From the NCBI GenBank assembly GCA_965230195.1, contig OZ245997.1, forward strand, positions 1,302,001 to 1,366,000: a stretch of 64,000 bases of DNA, written 5' to 3'. Both the position numbers and the translations under genes were made by a program. This DNA comes from Putridiphycobacter sp965230195 (lineage in GTDB: Bacteria > Bacteroidota > Bacteroidia > Flavobacteriales_D > Crocinitomicaceae). Below, in pieces: positions 44,664-56,822 of the stretch (position 1 is its first letter; every line of letters begins with the position of its first letter). A model generated the notes under the pieces. It worked only from the letters and a program-made list of their open reading frames with translations, ran no database searches and was not told the origin of the DNA.

Positions 44664-47600
44664 ATGCCTCTCACTCTTTTCATCTTCACACAAAAGAGTG
44701 AGAATCTGTCTACAGGTGGTCAACTACTGAAACCTTTGCGCGATGCGCTGTTGCATCTCGTGTTCAAGAATTGGACCCTTCAGTTTCACAATAGCTCTTT
44801 TTCTATGATCCTCAATCGAAACCTCCCGATCGATGCTCATTCTCAAGCTTCTGTCCTTGAGCTGTCCATTCGCAGATACGAGTGGAACTGCATCGGAGTG
44901 GATGACCACGACCAATTCACATCAGAGTGTCAGCTCAATGTATCATCCATTCCAGACAACCAACCATACCCACAGTTTTGTCTTCGTCGATGTCTTAGGG
45001 CATTTCGTGCACTATTCGTGCAAAAGATGATGAAGGATCGGATGTGCATTTTCGTATCCTGCACCAGTGGTGTCTGCAAAGCTGTCTTATCTGGAATCGA
45101 TCGGACGATCCCGAAACCCCTGAGCAGTTCTCTATCAAGATTCGTGCCAATGCCCTGCTCCTGTCTCTATCCGATGTCACCATCCAGGCGCTGCTGGAGA
45201 TGGTCCTGCAATTCTCCGAGTACTATGCCTTCGTGCGTCATCGATGTCGTCGTCCACAGGAAGACGTTATGCAAAATCCGACGGCCTGGTGGCAACACGC
45301 CGGTTACTCTATCGTCCACGAGATCGGACGTGTCTGCAGCATGAAACGTCACATCAATCGATTGGCACAGAGACGACTGGAACGTCTGCAGTACGATCGA
45401 CTGTATTCCAGATACCGAAGACTCAAACGATGGAACTGGCTACTGGGTGGTCTCTTCCTCGGTCTGCAGGAATCAGCCTTTCAACCTCTCCAAGTATTGG
45501 AGCAGAAGCTGTCCACTGTAGAAGTGGCAGAATTTCGATGGTGGTCCTGGGCACGATACATGAAACAGAAGACCAGAGAGATCCCTTCTGACGAAGTGAA
45601 GCTCAGGCTCGTGGAGATCTACAATCTCCTCGGTGCAGAGAAGGCCGTTTCGGTCTCTCCCCTTCAGTGGATGATTGAGACAGCAGTGGAATGTCCCAAA
45701 GTACGCATCCCCGAGACTCTGGAGATGATGTGACTGACGGGTGCTGTGATGGACGGGTTCGCTTCAGATAAGTGTGATGCTGGATTTGGATGATGCCTTT
45801 GGATTGCTGGTATCGGTCAGAGATATCGAATTTCGACTTCATGGCGAGGACCTGGACGAGACAAAGGTCCAGCAGACATCCGAAGGACCGTTCGAGATCC
45901 AACTCACCTGTGCTTCCCTCGAGGTCATCTCCCAATGATGTGACGTGAATCGATCTGTGTTCACGCCCAGGTGTTGCATGAGAAGCTGGGACAGAGACGA
46001 CCTCACAGTGTGGCGTCGACGCCATCCGATCCGCAAGGGAGAGAGAATGAGGAGTGGCTTGTTCGCAGTCCGCCTCCTTCTTCTCGATACAGCAGTCCAC
46101 GTCCGTTTATCAAATTGACGTATATCGAACCGTATATCTCATCTATTCGACCGAAGACACTGGACATCTCTGTGGCGCCCATCGATCTCTCCTACATCGA
46201 GAGAGTGATTCTCAAATTGGCGCGTTCTGTTGGAAAGATGACGCTGTGTTGTCACCACGATGCCCTTCTCGGCAGCCACACGCTGGATCTGCAGTTGCGT
46301 ATTCAGGAGATCGTGGGCGAAGTCGATGCCAATCTAAAACAGGCAGCGCCCATGCAGCAACTGACACTGCAGGCCTCTGTCGGTGATGTCCGCGTGATGC
46401 TCCCCTGCAGAAGAGGAATCTCTATCGATCGACGCACTGCCAGTGGACATCGCGCTTTCCGACGGCTGCGTCACATTCGCCGCTCGGGGAGGAGATACCA
46501 TCTCAATAGTCGTCAACCTCTCCTCGTCGTCGTTCTGAGCGGATTCAGTATGAGTACAGAGATGGACGAGTGGGAGGAGTCGATGCAGAACACCCACCAT
46601 CAGTCTTACCGATGCCCTCTCTGCTCGCGAACAGATGAGCGTCAAGGAGGAATCGTTTGAGGTTTCCGATACGGGATCCCCAAGGGCGAGTTCCATTGCT
46701 GCCATGTCGGCGGAAGATCTGCCTGAGGATCTCACTATGAGAACCAACCGTATCAACTCGCGTCGTCTCTCTGTGCAGTTCTCTGTCCAGGCATTCCTGG
46801 GCGATCCCTTCTCTCCAGGCGAGATGACCTTCCATCGTCAAGTGCAGTTGCTCAAGCCGATGACCATCCAAGCCATCTGCAATTCCTGCATCCAAAGCAA
46901 TCTCCTTGAAGAGACCAATCACACAATGAAGGTTGTGAATGCCAGAATCTCACTCTTTTTTGTCAACCCACGTGGTGCAGATTCAGTTGCACACGTCTGA
47001 GCTGGAATGCTATTTCTCGGCGCTGTCGCTCTGTGCGCTCTCTCAAGTGGTGGACAGTTTCACTGAAGTGCAGAGCGTCATGTGTGAGCTCTATCATGCC
47101 TTGATCCATTCCAGAGAGGAAGGACATGCAAACGCTGCTGACCACAGAGTAAGGCACTCTCACTCTTTCTGTGCCATGTGTGAGAATGTTTGTCGTGGTA
47201 GAAATCGAATGCCGACGTCAGAGATGTCTCCTCGACGATGGAGCTCTCTCTGCGCATTCCGGTTCTCTCTGTGAGTTTTGCTCAAGCCTTTTCTTTCGAT
47301 GCAGATGTCACATCTCCTCATCTTCGACTGGGTCACATCACGATTCACATGCTTGAAGCAAGCATCCTGTCCCAAGGGGTCCCTCCATCTAACCTCCTCC
47401 TCTCCACATGCATACAGGTCATCACGGTGGCAGACGATCACCGAACGGAGGTCGTTTCGTGATCCGGAGAATGGAGGTGGTGTTGGACAACATTCTTGGT
47501 CACACGGCACTGAGAGCTGGCACACCTACCCTTGCCATGCCCTTCAAGATTCTGAGACCGATGCCAGCCGCACTGGTCCCCACACTGATGACCAAGCGCA

Positions 47601-48169
47601 AGACGAAGCTCAGGACGTTTCAGGCGTGGCGAAAATGTGTCAAAGAAAAAATGAAGCGCCGTCCGTCGCGTCCTTGGGCAGATGAGGGTCTGTTCAATCA
47701 GCTTCAGCTCTCGGGTCATGTCCTGATCGCCGAGAATGCCATGTCTGTCTCGTTGATGACGACATTTCTCGTCGTGGCTGTGGACAATCAGATGGAGGAT
47801 GCCTGTGTGGCCTACTATGAGGAGGTGGTCAAATGCAGTGAACAGTTCCATCAGGATATGCAAGAGCTGAGAAAAGACGCGATGAGTGTGGGGCGGCGAC
47901 CCGTACTACCGCTTCAGGAAACGTGGACGTTGCAGCGAAGGGATACCGAAACAGAGCGACAGAGATTTGTGCTGCATGGAGATTTTGGCCTTGGCTGCGT
48001 TCGCATGTGCTGCAGTGTCGATGGTAAACGGCTCTCGACGATCTCGGCCACCAATGCCAAAGGGAGAGTCGAGTATCAGGGCGGCCAGATGAACTCACAG
48101 CAAGCGACGCTCAAAATCGAAGACATCCTTGTACGGCACCCTCACACATTCCTCACACAACTGAGATGA
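44664..48169 (+). CDS. VPS13-like (chorein) protein, N-terminus missing
   Basis: VPS13 proteins are bridge-like lipid transporters at organelle contact sites. Several exons give the repeating-groove style of sequence. NPTAWWQHAGYSIVHEIG with LYSRYRRLK, then LQVLEQKLSTVEVAEFRWW, is the characteristic VPS13 segment. Later exons read LDLDDAFGLLVSVRDIEFRL, PFIKLTYIEPYISSI, IQLHTSELECYFSALSL and FSFDADVTSPHLRLGHITIH. Introns include one from about 45733 to 45775 and one at 45925-45971, both GT-AG; others remain approximate. The usual first 100 residues (the chorein start) are not found: the readable protein begins at 44664, 105 nt after member 3. The roughly 1000 residues are far short of a full VPS13. 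It ends at TGA 48167-48169, just before a minisatellite. Either a shortened family member or a fragment. Confidence 0.6.
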
Positions 48170-48199
48170 TGTGACTGCTGCGAACGGTTACAGGTGATT

Positions 48200-48775
48200 G
48201 ATCAAGTGGAGAAATCCGTATGCTCTGAGCGGTCCAATGTGGTGGAGAATCGCCTCAACATGTATGTAGAGTTGCATCCTCCGTCAAGCTCACGAGCACA
48301 TGAGGCTGCATTGGGTGTTGAACATGTTCAAATGGAGAAACCCGGTCCATGGCCTAAAAATAGAAGCGGTCCAATGTGGTGGAGAAGCTCAACGACAGAA
48401 CGGGTATGTAGCACATGGGGCTGCATTGGGTGCAAAACATGTTCAAATGGTGATATCCGTATGTTCTGAGCGGTCGAATGTGGTGGAGAATCGCCTCAAC
48501 ATGTATGTAGAGTTGCATCCTCCGTCAAGCTCACAAGCACACGAGGCTGCATTGGGTGGTGAACATGTTCAAGTGGAGAAATCAGTGTGTTCTGAGCGGT
48601 CGAATGTGGTGGAGAATCACCCCAACATGTATGTAAAGTTGCATCCTCCGTCAAGCTCACGAGCACATGGGGCTGCATTGGGTGGTGAACATGTTCAAAT
48701 GGAGAAATCCTTATGCTCTGAGCGGTCGAATGTGGTGGAGAATCACCCCAACATCTATGTAGAGTTGGTTCTAAG
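48200..48775. repeat. 126-bp minisatellite array II
   Basis: Same 42-codon unit as at 40507-40880 and 41694-41905, with CAAGCTCAC starts at 48284, 48527 and 48653. One unit is partly replaced by unrelated bases (48345-48410). Confidence 0.9.
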
Positions 48776-49020
48776 CGGTCTAATGTGAGAAATCGGTATG
48801 CTGTGAGCGGTCCAATGTGAAAAATCAGTATGCTCTGAGCGGTCTAATTTGAGAAATCGGTATGCTCTGAGAGGTCCAATGTGAGAATCCAGTATGCTCT
48901 GAGCGGTCCAATGTGAGTGGAGAAGCCTAATGTGAGTGGAGAATCTCATCAACCGGTATGCAGAGTTGGCTCTGAGCGGTCTAATGTGAGAAATCAGTAT
49001 GCTGTGAGCGGTCAATGTGA
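48776..49020. repeat. degenerate 30-35-bp subrepeats
   Basis: GAGAAATC(G/A)GTATGCT(C/G)TGAGCGGTC(C/T)AATGT recurs about eight times. The sequence is a piece of the 126-bp unit, so the array seems to have shrunk or re-expanded from an internal segment. 48920-48970 matches 41905-41950. Confidence 0.8.
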
Positions 49021-49539
49021 CAATAGTGACTGAATTCGCGCCGGTACCGATTGCTCCGTAAACTCGAGGCCCTTGAAGATATCTTCATGGAGGCTTTGCG
49101 ACCATTGGCGGAGAGCAGGGGGTCTTCCCGCAGACATCGCGACGGTTGATGCGGTGGGTAGCGGCTGTGCTACTCGTGGATTGTCCCGTGCCGTCTCTAG
49201 GTTCGTACGCACCCTTCCTCGGAAGAAAAGCTCCCAGTCGCGCCACGCCGCTATAGCGTTCCTCCAAAGGATCACGGCGAAAACCATCCACACAACCGTC
49301 GCATTTTCATGGAGCTTGTTAAAGGCGCGTTGGAGTTCGTAAAGCGTGCTGTCCAGGTAATGCAGCTCGAACGACAGTATTCCCCAAGAATGGAGCGTGG
49401 ACTTTGCGTGGAAAGTGAAAGTCCAAACCGTCGGAACTTGCGCGCCTCGGATGTTCCACACAGTCGCGATATAAAACAACAAAACAGAAAGTAAGAGCTT
49501 CGTCGAAGACCATACGGCTTGTCCTCGCTGCGAAACCAT
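49012..49539 (-). CDS. membrane protein of unknown family, 175 residues
   Basis: Single exon with ATG at 49537-49539. Hydrophobic segments STKLLLSVLLFYIATVW (residues 12-28) and TVVWMVFAVILWRNAIAAW (about 85-103) flank a lumenal-type loop. The C-terminal 70 residues are hydrophilic. Its last codons touch the subrepeat array, so the natural C-terminus may have been changed by repeat insertion. No family is recognised. Confidence 0.5.
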   Translation of the reverse strand: MVSQRGQAVWSSTKLLLSVLLFYIATVWNIRGAQVPTVWTFTFHAKSTLHSWGILSFELHYLDSTLYELQRAFNKLHENATVVWMVFAVILWRNAIAAWRDWELFFRGRVRTNLETARDNPRVAQPLPTASTVAMSAGRPPALRQWSQSLHEDIFKGLEFTEQSVPARIQSLLSH

Positions 49540-50479
49540 GTGAAAGACTCAGCGGAAACGATATCTTAAACGATTAGTCTTTTTTTAACAAAACGCGGTT
49601 TTTTATATTCGTACGGTTTCTTCTGAATCATGTGATCGCTCGATTCTTCAGATCATCGTCACTCCAGAAATTCTCAGCATTTTTTCAACAGTCGAGGCTG
49701 TTCGCCGAAGAAGCACCGAAAAGTGAAAAAACGTTCTTCGCATAAAAGTTGCAAAATGGATCGTGAAACCCGCTCATTTAGATCGGCGATTAAGTCTCAA
49801 TTTAGTTGTCGAGACGAAGGCAAACGAGTTTAGATCCGAGATACGCCGAACGTTATCTACTGTTCAAACAAGCGGGACGAGAAAGATGGACGCTGCAATC
49901 AAAGCCAAGGCACGCAATCTTGGTCATCAGAGATTGAGATCTAGACGACGCATTCGACCCATTAATCATGATGAGGCCTCTGTTAATGTTGCAACGAGAT
50001 CTTTTGTTGTTTGTGATAACTTTCGGTAGCCTGAGACGATTTGCTAAAAAGAAGAGCACTGCATTTCAGCCGGCGCGACTAGTTATCATTACCATGAGTA
50101 GTGAGTGGACTGGGAAGCATGTTGACGTACGTCCATGTCACAATCGTCATGTCATTTAGGCTAACAAGAACATGTTTCGATCAAACGAAGGCTCGATTAT
50201 CACGATCTTTTTCGCATTCCAATCCTTCCTGCGGAGCTTGTATAGATGACTATCTCCGAGAGACGAAGAGATCATCATCTGAGTGGCGGTTATCAGGTGC
50301 GCTTTCTGCTTGACAAGCGTTTTCTTCTAAGAACAGGCCGAGCTTTGTTATTTTGTCGTCAGCAGCTCATTGGGGATCGACTGGCATCAAACTATACAAG
50401 AACTGCCGTTTTGCCAAACACACCTTACAGGTGTTCGTAAAACATGAAAAGAGGTTTTTGGGAGGAATGATGATAAACT
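49540..50479. other. intergenic region
   Basis: No coding region is supported. It contains two short plus-strand frames without recognisable features. Confidence 0.4.
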
Positions 50480-51444
50480 CTAGAAGATCTTCATGAAATC
50501 GTAGGTGGGTGGAGAATCCTTCCAATGAGGAGGAGAGCTTTTGACAAGAGGCGGATAATCCTGCATTGCAGAAACATGTCCGATGCGCTCGTTGTATGTG
50601 GACAACAAATCAGTCACCTTGATCATTTCGTAGTACTTCTTGAGGTTTGGATGGTTATCGAACGTCATCCCATACCTGTGCGAAGACACCACAGTTGGCC
50701 CGAAGATCATATCTTAACAAACAGAGTTTTAGCAATAGGTGTTGAGTCGTAAACAACACAGATAGACCTGCAAGTGTGATAGTGTCAGCAGCAATGTATT
50801 TGTATTCGGCAGCATATCCCTCCCACAATGCCAACTCGGTCTAGACTTCGATCGTTCATGATCGCCTGATTGGATGACGAGGAATGTCACCTTCACATCG
50901 GCAATGTGCTGTTCTTCTTCTGGATCATCAAGACCTCTCATCTGACAGACAGGCAGAGGTAGAACAGCAAACGTAGGCTTCGAGGACAACCGACCTTCGG
51001 TAATGCATAAGGGAAGGTTACTCTGTCTAAAACCATCGCTTCAGCGAAACGCTGATAAACCTTTGGAGCAAGACCGTGTTCAGGCGAGGTCCATTCGAAC
51101 CAGAGATCGCACCCGCGCCTTCGTTGCGGCATCTGAAGGAACGAGCGACTTTTCCGGATATTGACTTTCAAGGTAGAGCATGATAGCGGTAGATTCGTTA
51201 ACGACAGCGTCGCCGTCTTTGAACGTCGGAAGCTGACCGCGTGGATTGAGTGCAAGGACCTCTTCACTTTTGTGTTCCTCTGCTCCATACGATCATTTCG
51301 ATATGATTCGGTCGAACTGAACGAACTTTTTGAGAACTCCAACAGTTTGCTTTCGTACTCGAGTCCCTTTTCCTCAAGGGCGAAAAGCACCCTGAAGCAA
51401 GGAGTGGACCCGGAACCCCAATAGAGAACGCGATTCGCAGCCAT
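50480..51444 (-). CDS. glutathione S-transferase
   Basis: Cytosolic enzyme that conjugates glutathione to electrophiles. The start MAANRVLYWGSGSTPCFRVL at 51444 has the small S/T-P-x-x-R-V motif of the thioredoxin-like domain. After LLEFSK an intron leads to EVLALNPRGQLPTFKDGD and VVNESTAIMLYLE, the glutathione-binding NPxGQxPxF and ES motifs. The helical domain continues as VRSLVRMDLA, VYQRFAEAM, WEGYAAEYKYIAADTITLA (the GST fold's D near the N-capping box) and IFGPTVVSSHRYG with NHPNLKKYYEMI. The stop is TAG at 50480-50482. Several introns between 51360 and 50750 are needed; their exact ends are approximate. Confidence 0.82.
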
Positions 51445-51980
51445 TGTCGACAATACTCGAAAGAAGAACAATGGAGGAGTATTTATACGTATCCCGCTTC
51501 TCTGAGAAGTTAACGCAACAGGGCAGTGAAGTTTACGCGACGCTTACGTAAGGTGCCATCATCGATGGACACTTGCCAAAATGACATTCAATTCTTCGCA
51601 TGTCTTGCGATTTCCCGACTGCAAATCTGGCATTATCAAGTGAGAAGATATGGTAGTGAGTTCAAATCCGTTATTCCAGATGATATAACAACACTGATGG
51701 AAATCGGATAGAGCGCGATTACAACGTGTGTGAGAATGGATCCATGTGTGTCGTGATGGTGACCATAAACCTCACTCTTTTGGTATAGCATCGAGAGGAG
51801 GTTAGGCTTCGCAGACTCACTGCGAAATTGAATAACGGTGGAGAACTGAGTCGTTTACGTGCTGCTGTCATCTCCGAGAATTATCGCCGATCCTCCGAAA
51901 TCGCATTTCTTGATCTTGATGCTGTCTGTCTGCCCTCGAAATAACAAGGCGGTATAATGATCAGGGGCGATGAATGTTTC
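51445..51980. other. intergenic region
   Basis: Promoter side of the GST gene and left flank of duplication block A. Nothing else is recognised. Confidence 0.4.
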
Positions 51981-53012
51981 ACGCCTTTAAGTTATGTATC
52001 GATAGGGGATGGAATCGCAAAAATTGGCCTCTGCTTACAACGTCCGTCGTTTGACATCTTTGTAGTTAACATCTTAGTTGCTACAGTCGGTGTGGTCACG
52101 CAAATGAATCTAAATGCGAGATGTCCGTTCCCTCTTAAACTAAAGGACCGTGTCGCCCTCCGTCAAATACTTTTGGATTGTGCAAAGGATCATATATCCG
52201 TCGATGAACTTCGACCTCCGAGCACTCATTGTGCGTTGAAATCAGGAACACGGTCCTTTCCTTCCCTATTCCAACGCTCGGACGCACACCTCAACAGCGA
52301 GACGAGATGGACGAACGCTTTCACTGACATCGAGCACTCCACATTCTTGCCGGCTGACGGCCGTCTCGTCGTTTCCGCGATAAGCAAAGCATCGAAGAGT
52401 TAATCGCACGAGACACGGCGAAACGGGCAGTTCATTCTGCGTGCTCTCGAGTTATGCCAACATCGTGCGTATTGTCAGCTTGCAGGCAACAGATGATCGA
52501 TTTCTTTTCGCGTGTAGCAGCAATCCTCTAAATCGAAACACAGCGGAACTCACTCTCGCGAACGAAGTCTTTTGCTTTGCTGTCAAACTTTATAGTATCA
52601 AAACACAAGCAATTGTTCTGAAACCCAGCCAGAGATTGAATGCGTGAACTAGGCGCAAACAACTGTTTGACAAGCGTAGAATGCCCACGACTTCAGGAGA
52701 TCGACGATCGGTGGTCACAAGCTGCTTTACTAGTGAACGGGCAACACACTTCTTATGTCCGCGGATTCCTGACAAGAAGCGCGTTGATCGTGTGTATACT
52801 CAGCGTCCAACGCAGGTGTTGAGGGCATGGAGGTGTGAACTTTCGTCAGCCTTCATTTGGTCCGATCGGCTGGAACGCACGCTGCAGTGTCTTCAGTCCT
52901 GCGAGTCTCTTTGAAGACGTCGACGTTTTTCTGTCTATTCGCGTTTTCTTAGCATTGACTGTCGAAATCTGGAAACGGATTTGGGTGATCGTTGACGACG
53001 ATGTGCGTGCTC
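51981..53012. repeat. segmental duplication, block A copy 2
   Basis: Matches 22897-23928 from CGCCTTTAAGTTATGTATCG to GACGATGTGCGTGCTC. Similarity then stops abruptly, whereas the other copy continues after about 45 nt into block B. Open frames such as 51957-52403 are present but are broken differently in the two copies. Confidence 0.85.
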
Positions 53013-53869
53013 CCTTCTACACACAAGAGAACACTGACGAAAGAGCGCAGCGTGACGTGCAGAGCTGAATTAAAATGTACTTCATCAATCTCTTCAAGAC
53101 GCAAGAATGCGAAATCTGCTTCTGTGGAGTCTATCCATTACCTGTCTCTTTGCGATATGCAGGTAGTTAGATCCATGGTAGTGTCCTGCCAAACGGAGGC
53201 TACTATTGTAGCCAACATGTTCTTTTAAATTCAGCTCATGAGACGACAACGTTGAGAATGTTTGACAACTCATCAGAACAATCAAGCGCGCCGAACAGCA
53301 AAAATGCGCACCTTGAACAACAACCACTGGACGAATGCTTTATGCGACGAGAGGTAAATTTGTTATCGATATGGGAATCCTTAGGAGTGGTCAGACATAA
53401 CGCAACAGTCGACCATAGTACTTCTTACACGGCATGCATCCTGAAAGTTGCGGGTTCGCTCAGAAAAAGGAGAGAAATGGCTCACCGTATCCTTCGCGGC
53501 AGAGCTTCATACAATGCGCTGCAGACGGATGACTGGCCTGCTCCGAAGGAATCTCTCCGGTCCACTGCCCAATACCATGCCCTCGTTCTGCAACACAGAA
53601 CGGCATTAGGAGATTGGCCATTTTCTGCTGTGTTTGGCAATACGGAGATCGGTCGGCGGTGCATCTGCCAACCAAAGACGGCTCTCAGATTAAGCATACG
53701 CAATGACACGTTTTTCACCTGGGATGTTGCGTGGCACGCTGTCTGTTGTGTCCACTGCGGCGCCTGCTGCTTTCTCTACACCACGAAGGCGTTAGAAGAG
53801 TGGTCTCTTCTGGTCTGCTTGCCGCTATAGAGATTGGTCGGCGGTGCATCTGCCGACAAGAAACGGCTC
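53013..53869. other. region with an internal imperfect duplication
   Basis: GGTCGGCGGTGCATCTGCC occurs at about 53651 and 53834. Each is followed by ACGGCTCTCAG and then by a diverged stretch, so about 110 nt is repeated at a 183-nt offset. The 192-codon frame 53252-53830 covers one copy and is not accepted as a gene. Confidence 0.4.
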
Positions 53870-54141
53870 TCAGAAAGACGTTTCGGCAAAAAAAAACATC
53901 TTACAACGGTAGCGGCGAAACCTGCTGCCTGTCTTGTCCGTCGTCGGTTCTATGTCCCCAACAGATAATGGAGTCTCGATAAGAGATGAAATATGTCGCT
54001 TACTTTTATCGATCTCATAGGCGCTTGCCTGTCCGAACATCAAGGAATGCGTCGTGTTATAAGGGCAAGCGAATGTCAGGGCGTTCACCTCGACGGCGCA
54101 GCACACGAGGAGCGCGGCGAGGACGACCAGCTTCAAAGACA
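53870..54141 (-). CDS. possible small secreted protein
   Basis: ATG at 54139-54141 gives a clear signal peptide (MSLKLVVLAALLVCCAVEVNA), followed by LTFACPYNTTHSL with an N-glycosylation site, and ends after about 90 residues. The part after SAYEIDKSKR may be intronic or non-coding. A Cys follows the signal and few Cys occur elsewhere, so it is not a typical disulphide-rich peptide. No family is recognised. Confidence 0.4.
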
Positions 54142-54177
54142 TCGTGTATGTGTCCTCGTCGACAAAGAGAAACCCCA

Positions 54178-54209
54178 AAAACGAACGAACGAACGAACGA
54201 ACGAACGAA
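54178..54209. repeat. (GAAC)n microsatellite
   Basis: About eight units of ACGA/GAAC just upstream, on the minus strand, of the possible secreted-protein start. Confidence 0.9.
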
Positions 54210-55190
54210 AAAGCAGAGGCTCGCCGCAAATAGCAGCACTTACGGTTTCGCCGCGGCCTGTTATTTCAGCGGATGTCACGATCAGAAGACAGCGACTGCG
54301 TTGTTTGCCTAGGTAACGAAACCGCTCGTCGTCTACCCGTCTGTGATTGTCGCTGTCGCTGGAACGGGGCGACAACTGTCAGAATTCGCCGCAGCAGACG
54401 CGTCACGACTGTCATGATGTTTCTTTCGAGCACATTCCGAACTGAAACTTAAAGACGGAAACGTCGGAGATCATTGCGCCTCGAATTGCTTTACGTGGAC
54501 AACCTCTTACCGTGCGTCATTTGGCCGTTAGTCACATCACCAGTCAGCGTTCCCGTCTGCCATACTCAATTCAGCTTCTTTAGTTAATGCGGGACAGTTT
54601 TTAGCGAGACACGCGCTCCTAAGATGAAAGAACACAAAGACAATGCTTCTCAGTATCCACCGTCTTCTACAATGTCACATCCGTCCCGTCCAGAGTCTAG
54701 AATTCTTCGGCGTCGTCACTTTCCCATCATTATAGATGCCATTTTTGCAACCAGCGTTTCGTCAATTTCGCCTTCAGGTTTGCAGTCGACGACCGTTTCC
54801 CACACCCCAGCAGACACTTCTTTCTGTAGGCCGCGATCGGAATCTCTCCCAGCGTGTTGTATATGTACTAGGCCCTTTGCGTCAAGCACCGACGACCGGT
54901 CTCGCCGCCAACACCTTCGACAGAACAGCTCGACGCTGCGACACGCAAGACCACAGGTGTTGTTTGGGGACTCGAAGACGCAAGGAAGCGCCATGACTTA
55001 GACCGCAATAACGATCCCCTTCGTTGGCGTCGCCCTCAGGAGAACAGGCGACGTCGTCGTCCTTCAGCCTTTCCATTCGACAGGAGAATACGTCGAGACA
55101 CTGGAGATCGACCTCCGAACCAGCACAGCCGAAGCGTCGACGCAGCCGCGTTTCCTTCGTAGCTGCATCGCGTTCCCTGGACTTCTTAGA
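54210..55190. other. region without certain gene
   Basis: Open frames on both strands around 54624-55001 overlap each other. A minus-strand reading ending CKPEGEIDETLVAKMASIMM at about 54716 looks protein-like, but I find no start or domain. Upstream exons of the Sac1 gene may lie here. Confidence 0.3.
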
Positions 55191-56650
55191 ATGCTGCGCC
55201 TTGCCAAAGCAACGGTCCTCGTCACCATCAAGGAAGCTAAACAAGTGCACTCGCCTGCCCATGCAGACCAGACAGCTACCCTCTTCGTTCTGCAGGTCGC
55301 AACGGTGCATGGCTCCCCAGTTTACCGAGTTGTTCAGACAGAACTGCATCTTCCCAGGGACGTTTACCACCAGAAGATGCCAAGTGCGTGCATAGATGTA
55401 TGGATGCGTGATTTGTGCGTGACCGTGTGTAGCTATATCGAATTGCTGAAATCGGCAGTGGATCCCAAACAAGCCGGAAGAGGGCTGTACTTCGGCAGTG
55501 GAATGCGACTGACACTGACCACTGAGCGACAGGCGGCCGTCAGCAATGAAAGCGGAGAAGGGTCGTGGGAACTGGAAGAAACCCGTTTCTCCTGGAATCG
55601 CCATCTGATGGAAACCGTCACACGTAATGCACATTTTTTCCGCGAGAATGTCCAGATGTCGGCGGTGTAGAGCTGAGAGCACATGGATTTGTGTTACCTG
55701 TCATTCAAGGCTTCGTACAAGAGCTGACAGATTCGGAATTTTCGCACCGAGTAACCAGGAAGTTGACCCTTGTGGCACGTCGTTCAGTGAGACGCCTGGG
55801 CACACGCAGCTGGAGAAGGGGCGCCGATCTCCAAGTGCTTCTTCGCGTCTACGCCTCACGAATCTGCAGATGTTGATGTCAGGGATCTGTGGCGAATTTT
55901 GTCGAGACAGAACAGCTTCTGTGTCTGTCGAATGGACATATGTGTTCGTTCGTTCAGCTGCGAGGATCGATCCCCGTGTTTTGGACAAGCATTCCGAACG
56001 TCAAGCACAAACCACCGACGCGTCTCGGGAGAGACATTGACTACACACATGCCTTCGATGTTCACGTCAATGACCTTCTCCGTACGTACACAGTGAGCAA
56101 CAAGGCCTGTGTCATGGGGGATAGGATGCAGAGATGTTGTTCGATAGGAATGCGTTGCGGTGAATTTGGCACACGCCACTGGATCTAAGGGTTCCTTGAC
56201 AAGTGCATCCGACAATGCCGCTCGGCGTTTCTCAAGGACGAAAGACGGCTTTCGTCTCATCAATTTTGATTTCCGTGAAGAACGTGGAACGACTCGATAT
56301 CATCGTATCTCCATCCTATTCGACAGAATCCGAGCAGATCTGGATCGCTTTGGCCAGTTCGTTATCGTATCTCTATCCTCGTCCGATTTCGTGTGCGAAC
56401 ACAAATGCATGACAGAAGGAGGGTCGAGCAACTTCTGTTCAAGACAGCATCGTTCGCACCAATTGTGTCGATTGCCTTGATCGCACCAACGTCGTGCATA
56501 CCGTGTTTGGCCGTTATGCCTTGGAGTCTTTTCTCAAGAAAGAGCATCTACTTGGGGTCCAAGCATCTCTGCCAGCATCTTTCCCTCATGTCAGATACAG
56601 CGCCATCTCCTGTCATCTCGTCCATAGCTTTGTGTTTGTGCAGGTCGCCC
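55191..56650 (+). CDS. Sac1-type phosphoinositide phosphatase, C-terminally truncated
   Basis: Removes phosphate from phosphatidylinositol phosphates on the ER/Golgi or endosomes. Sac1 segments appear in the right order over several exons: LYFGSGMRLTLTTERQ and FSWNRHLMETV, then HGFVLPVIQGFVQ, then ARRSVRRLGTR, VANFVETEQLL, SFVQLRGSIPVFW and PNVKHKPP, then FDFREERGTTRYHRISILFD. The catalytic P-loop RTNCVDCLDRTN is at 56452-56490 (CX5R present). After VFGRYALESFLKKEHLLG the family's WADNAD and GTGALKTDFTRTG segments are not found; instead the sequence changes near 56560-56650. The N-terminal 80 residues are also not clearly found. Frame changes between exons imply introns that I cannot all place. 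The catalytic core is complete, but the gene probably lost its 3' end. Confidence 0.65.
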
Positions 56651-56822
56651 TAGGCGTGATTCCGCTCTGCCTGCTGCGGACCCTGACAGGTCGTTTTGCA
56701 ACCTGTCTGGACAGAGGGGCTTCGATCGAAGACCTGGAGGAAGACGTCTTCAAGAAGCTAGAAGACAACAGGGAATCCGTTGCCATTCCCTTGGACAACG
56801 GAGGAGAGCCTCATCTGCCCAT

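Noticed and set aside
47438..47863. Minus-strand frame of 141 codons inside the VPS13-like gene
   Set aside because: It lies opposite well-supported VPS13-like coding sequence and has no features of its own.
53252..53830. 192-codon plus-strand frame
   Set aside because: It contains an imperfect internal duplication, has no recognisable motif, and begins at the breakpoint of block A.
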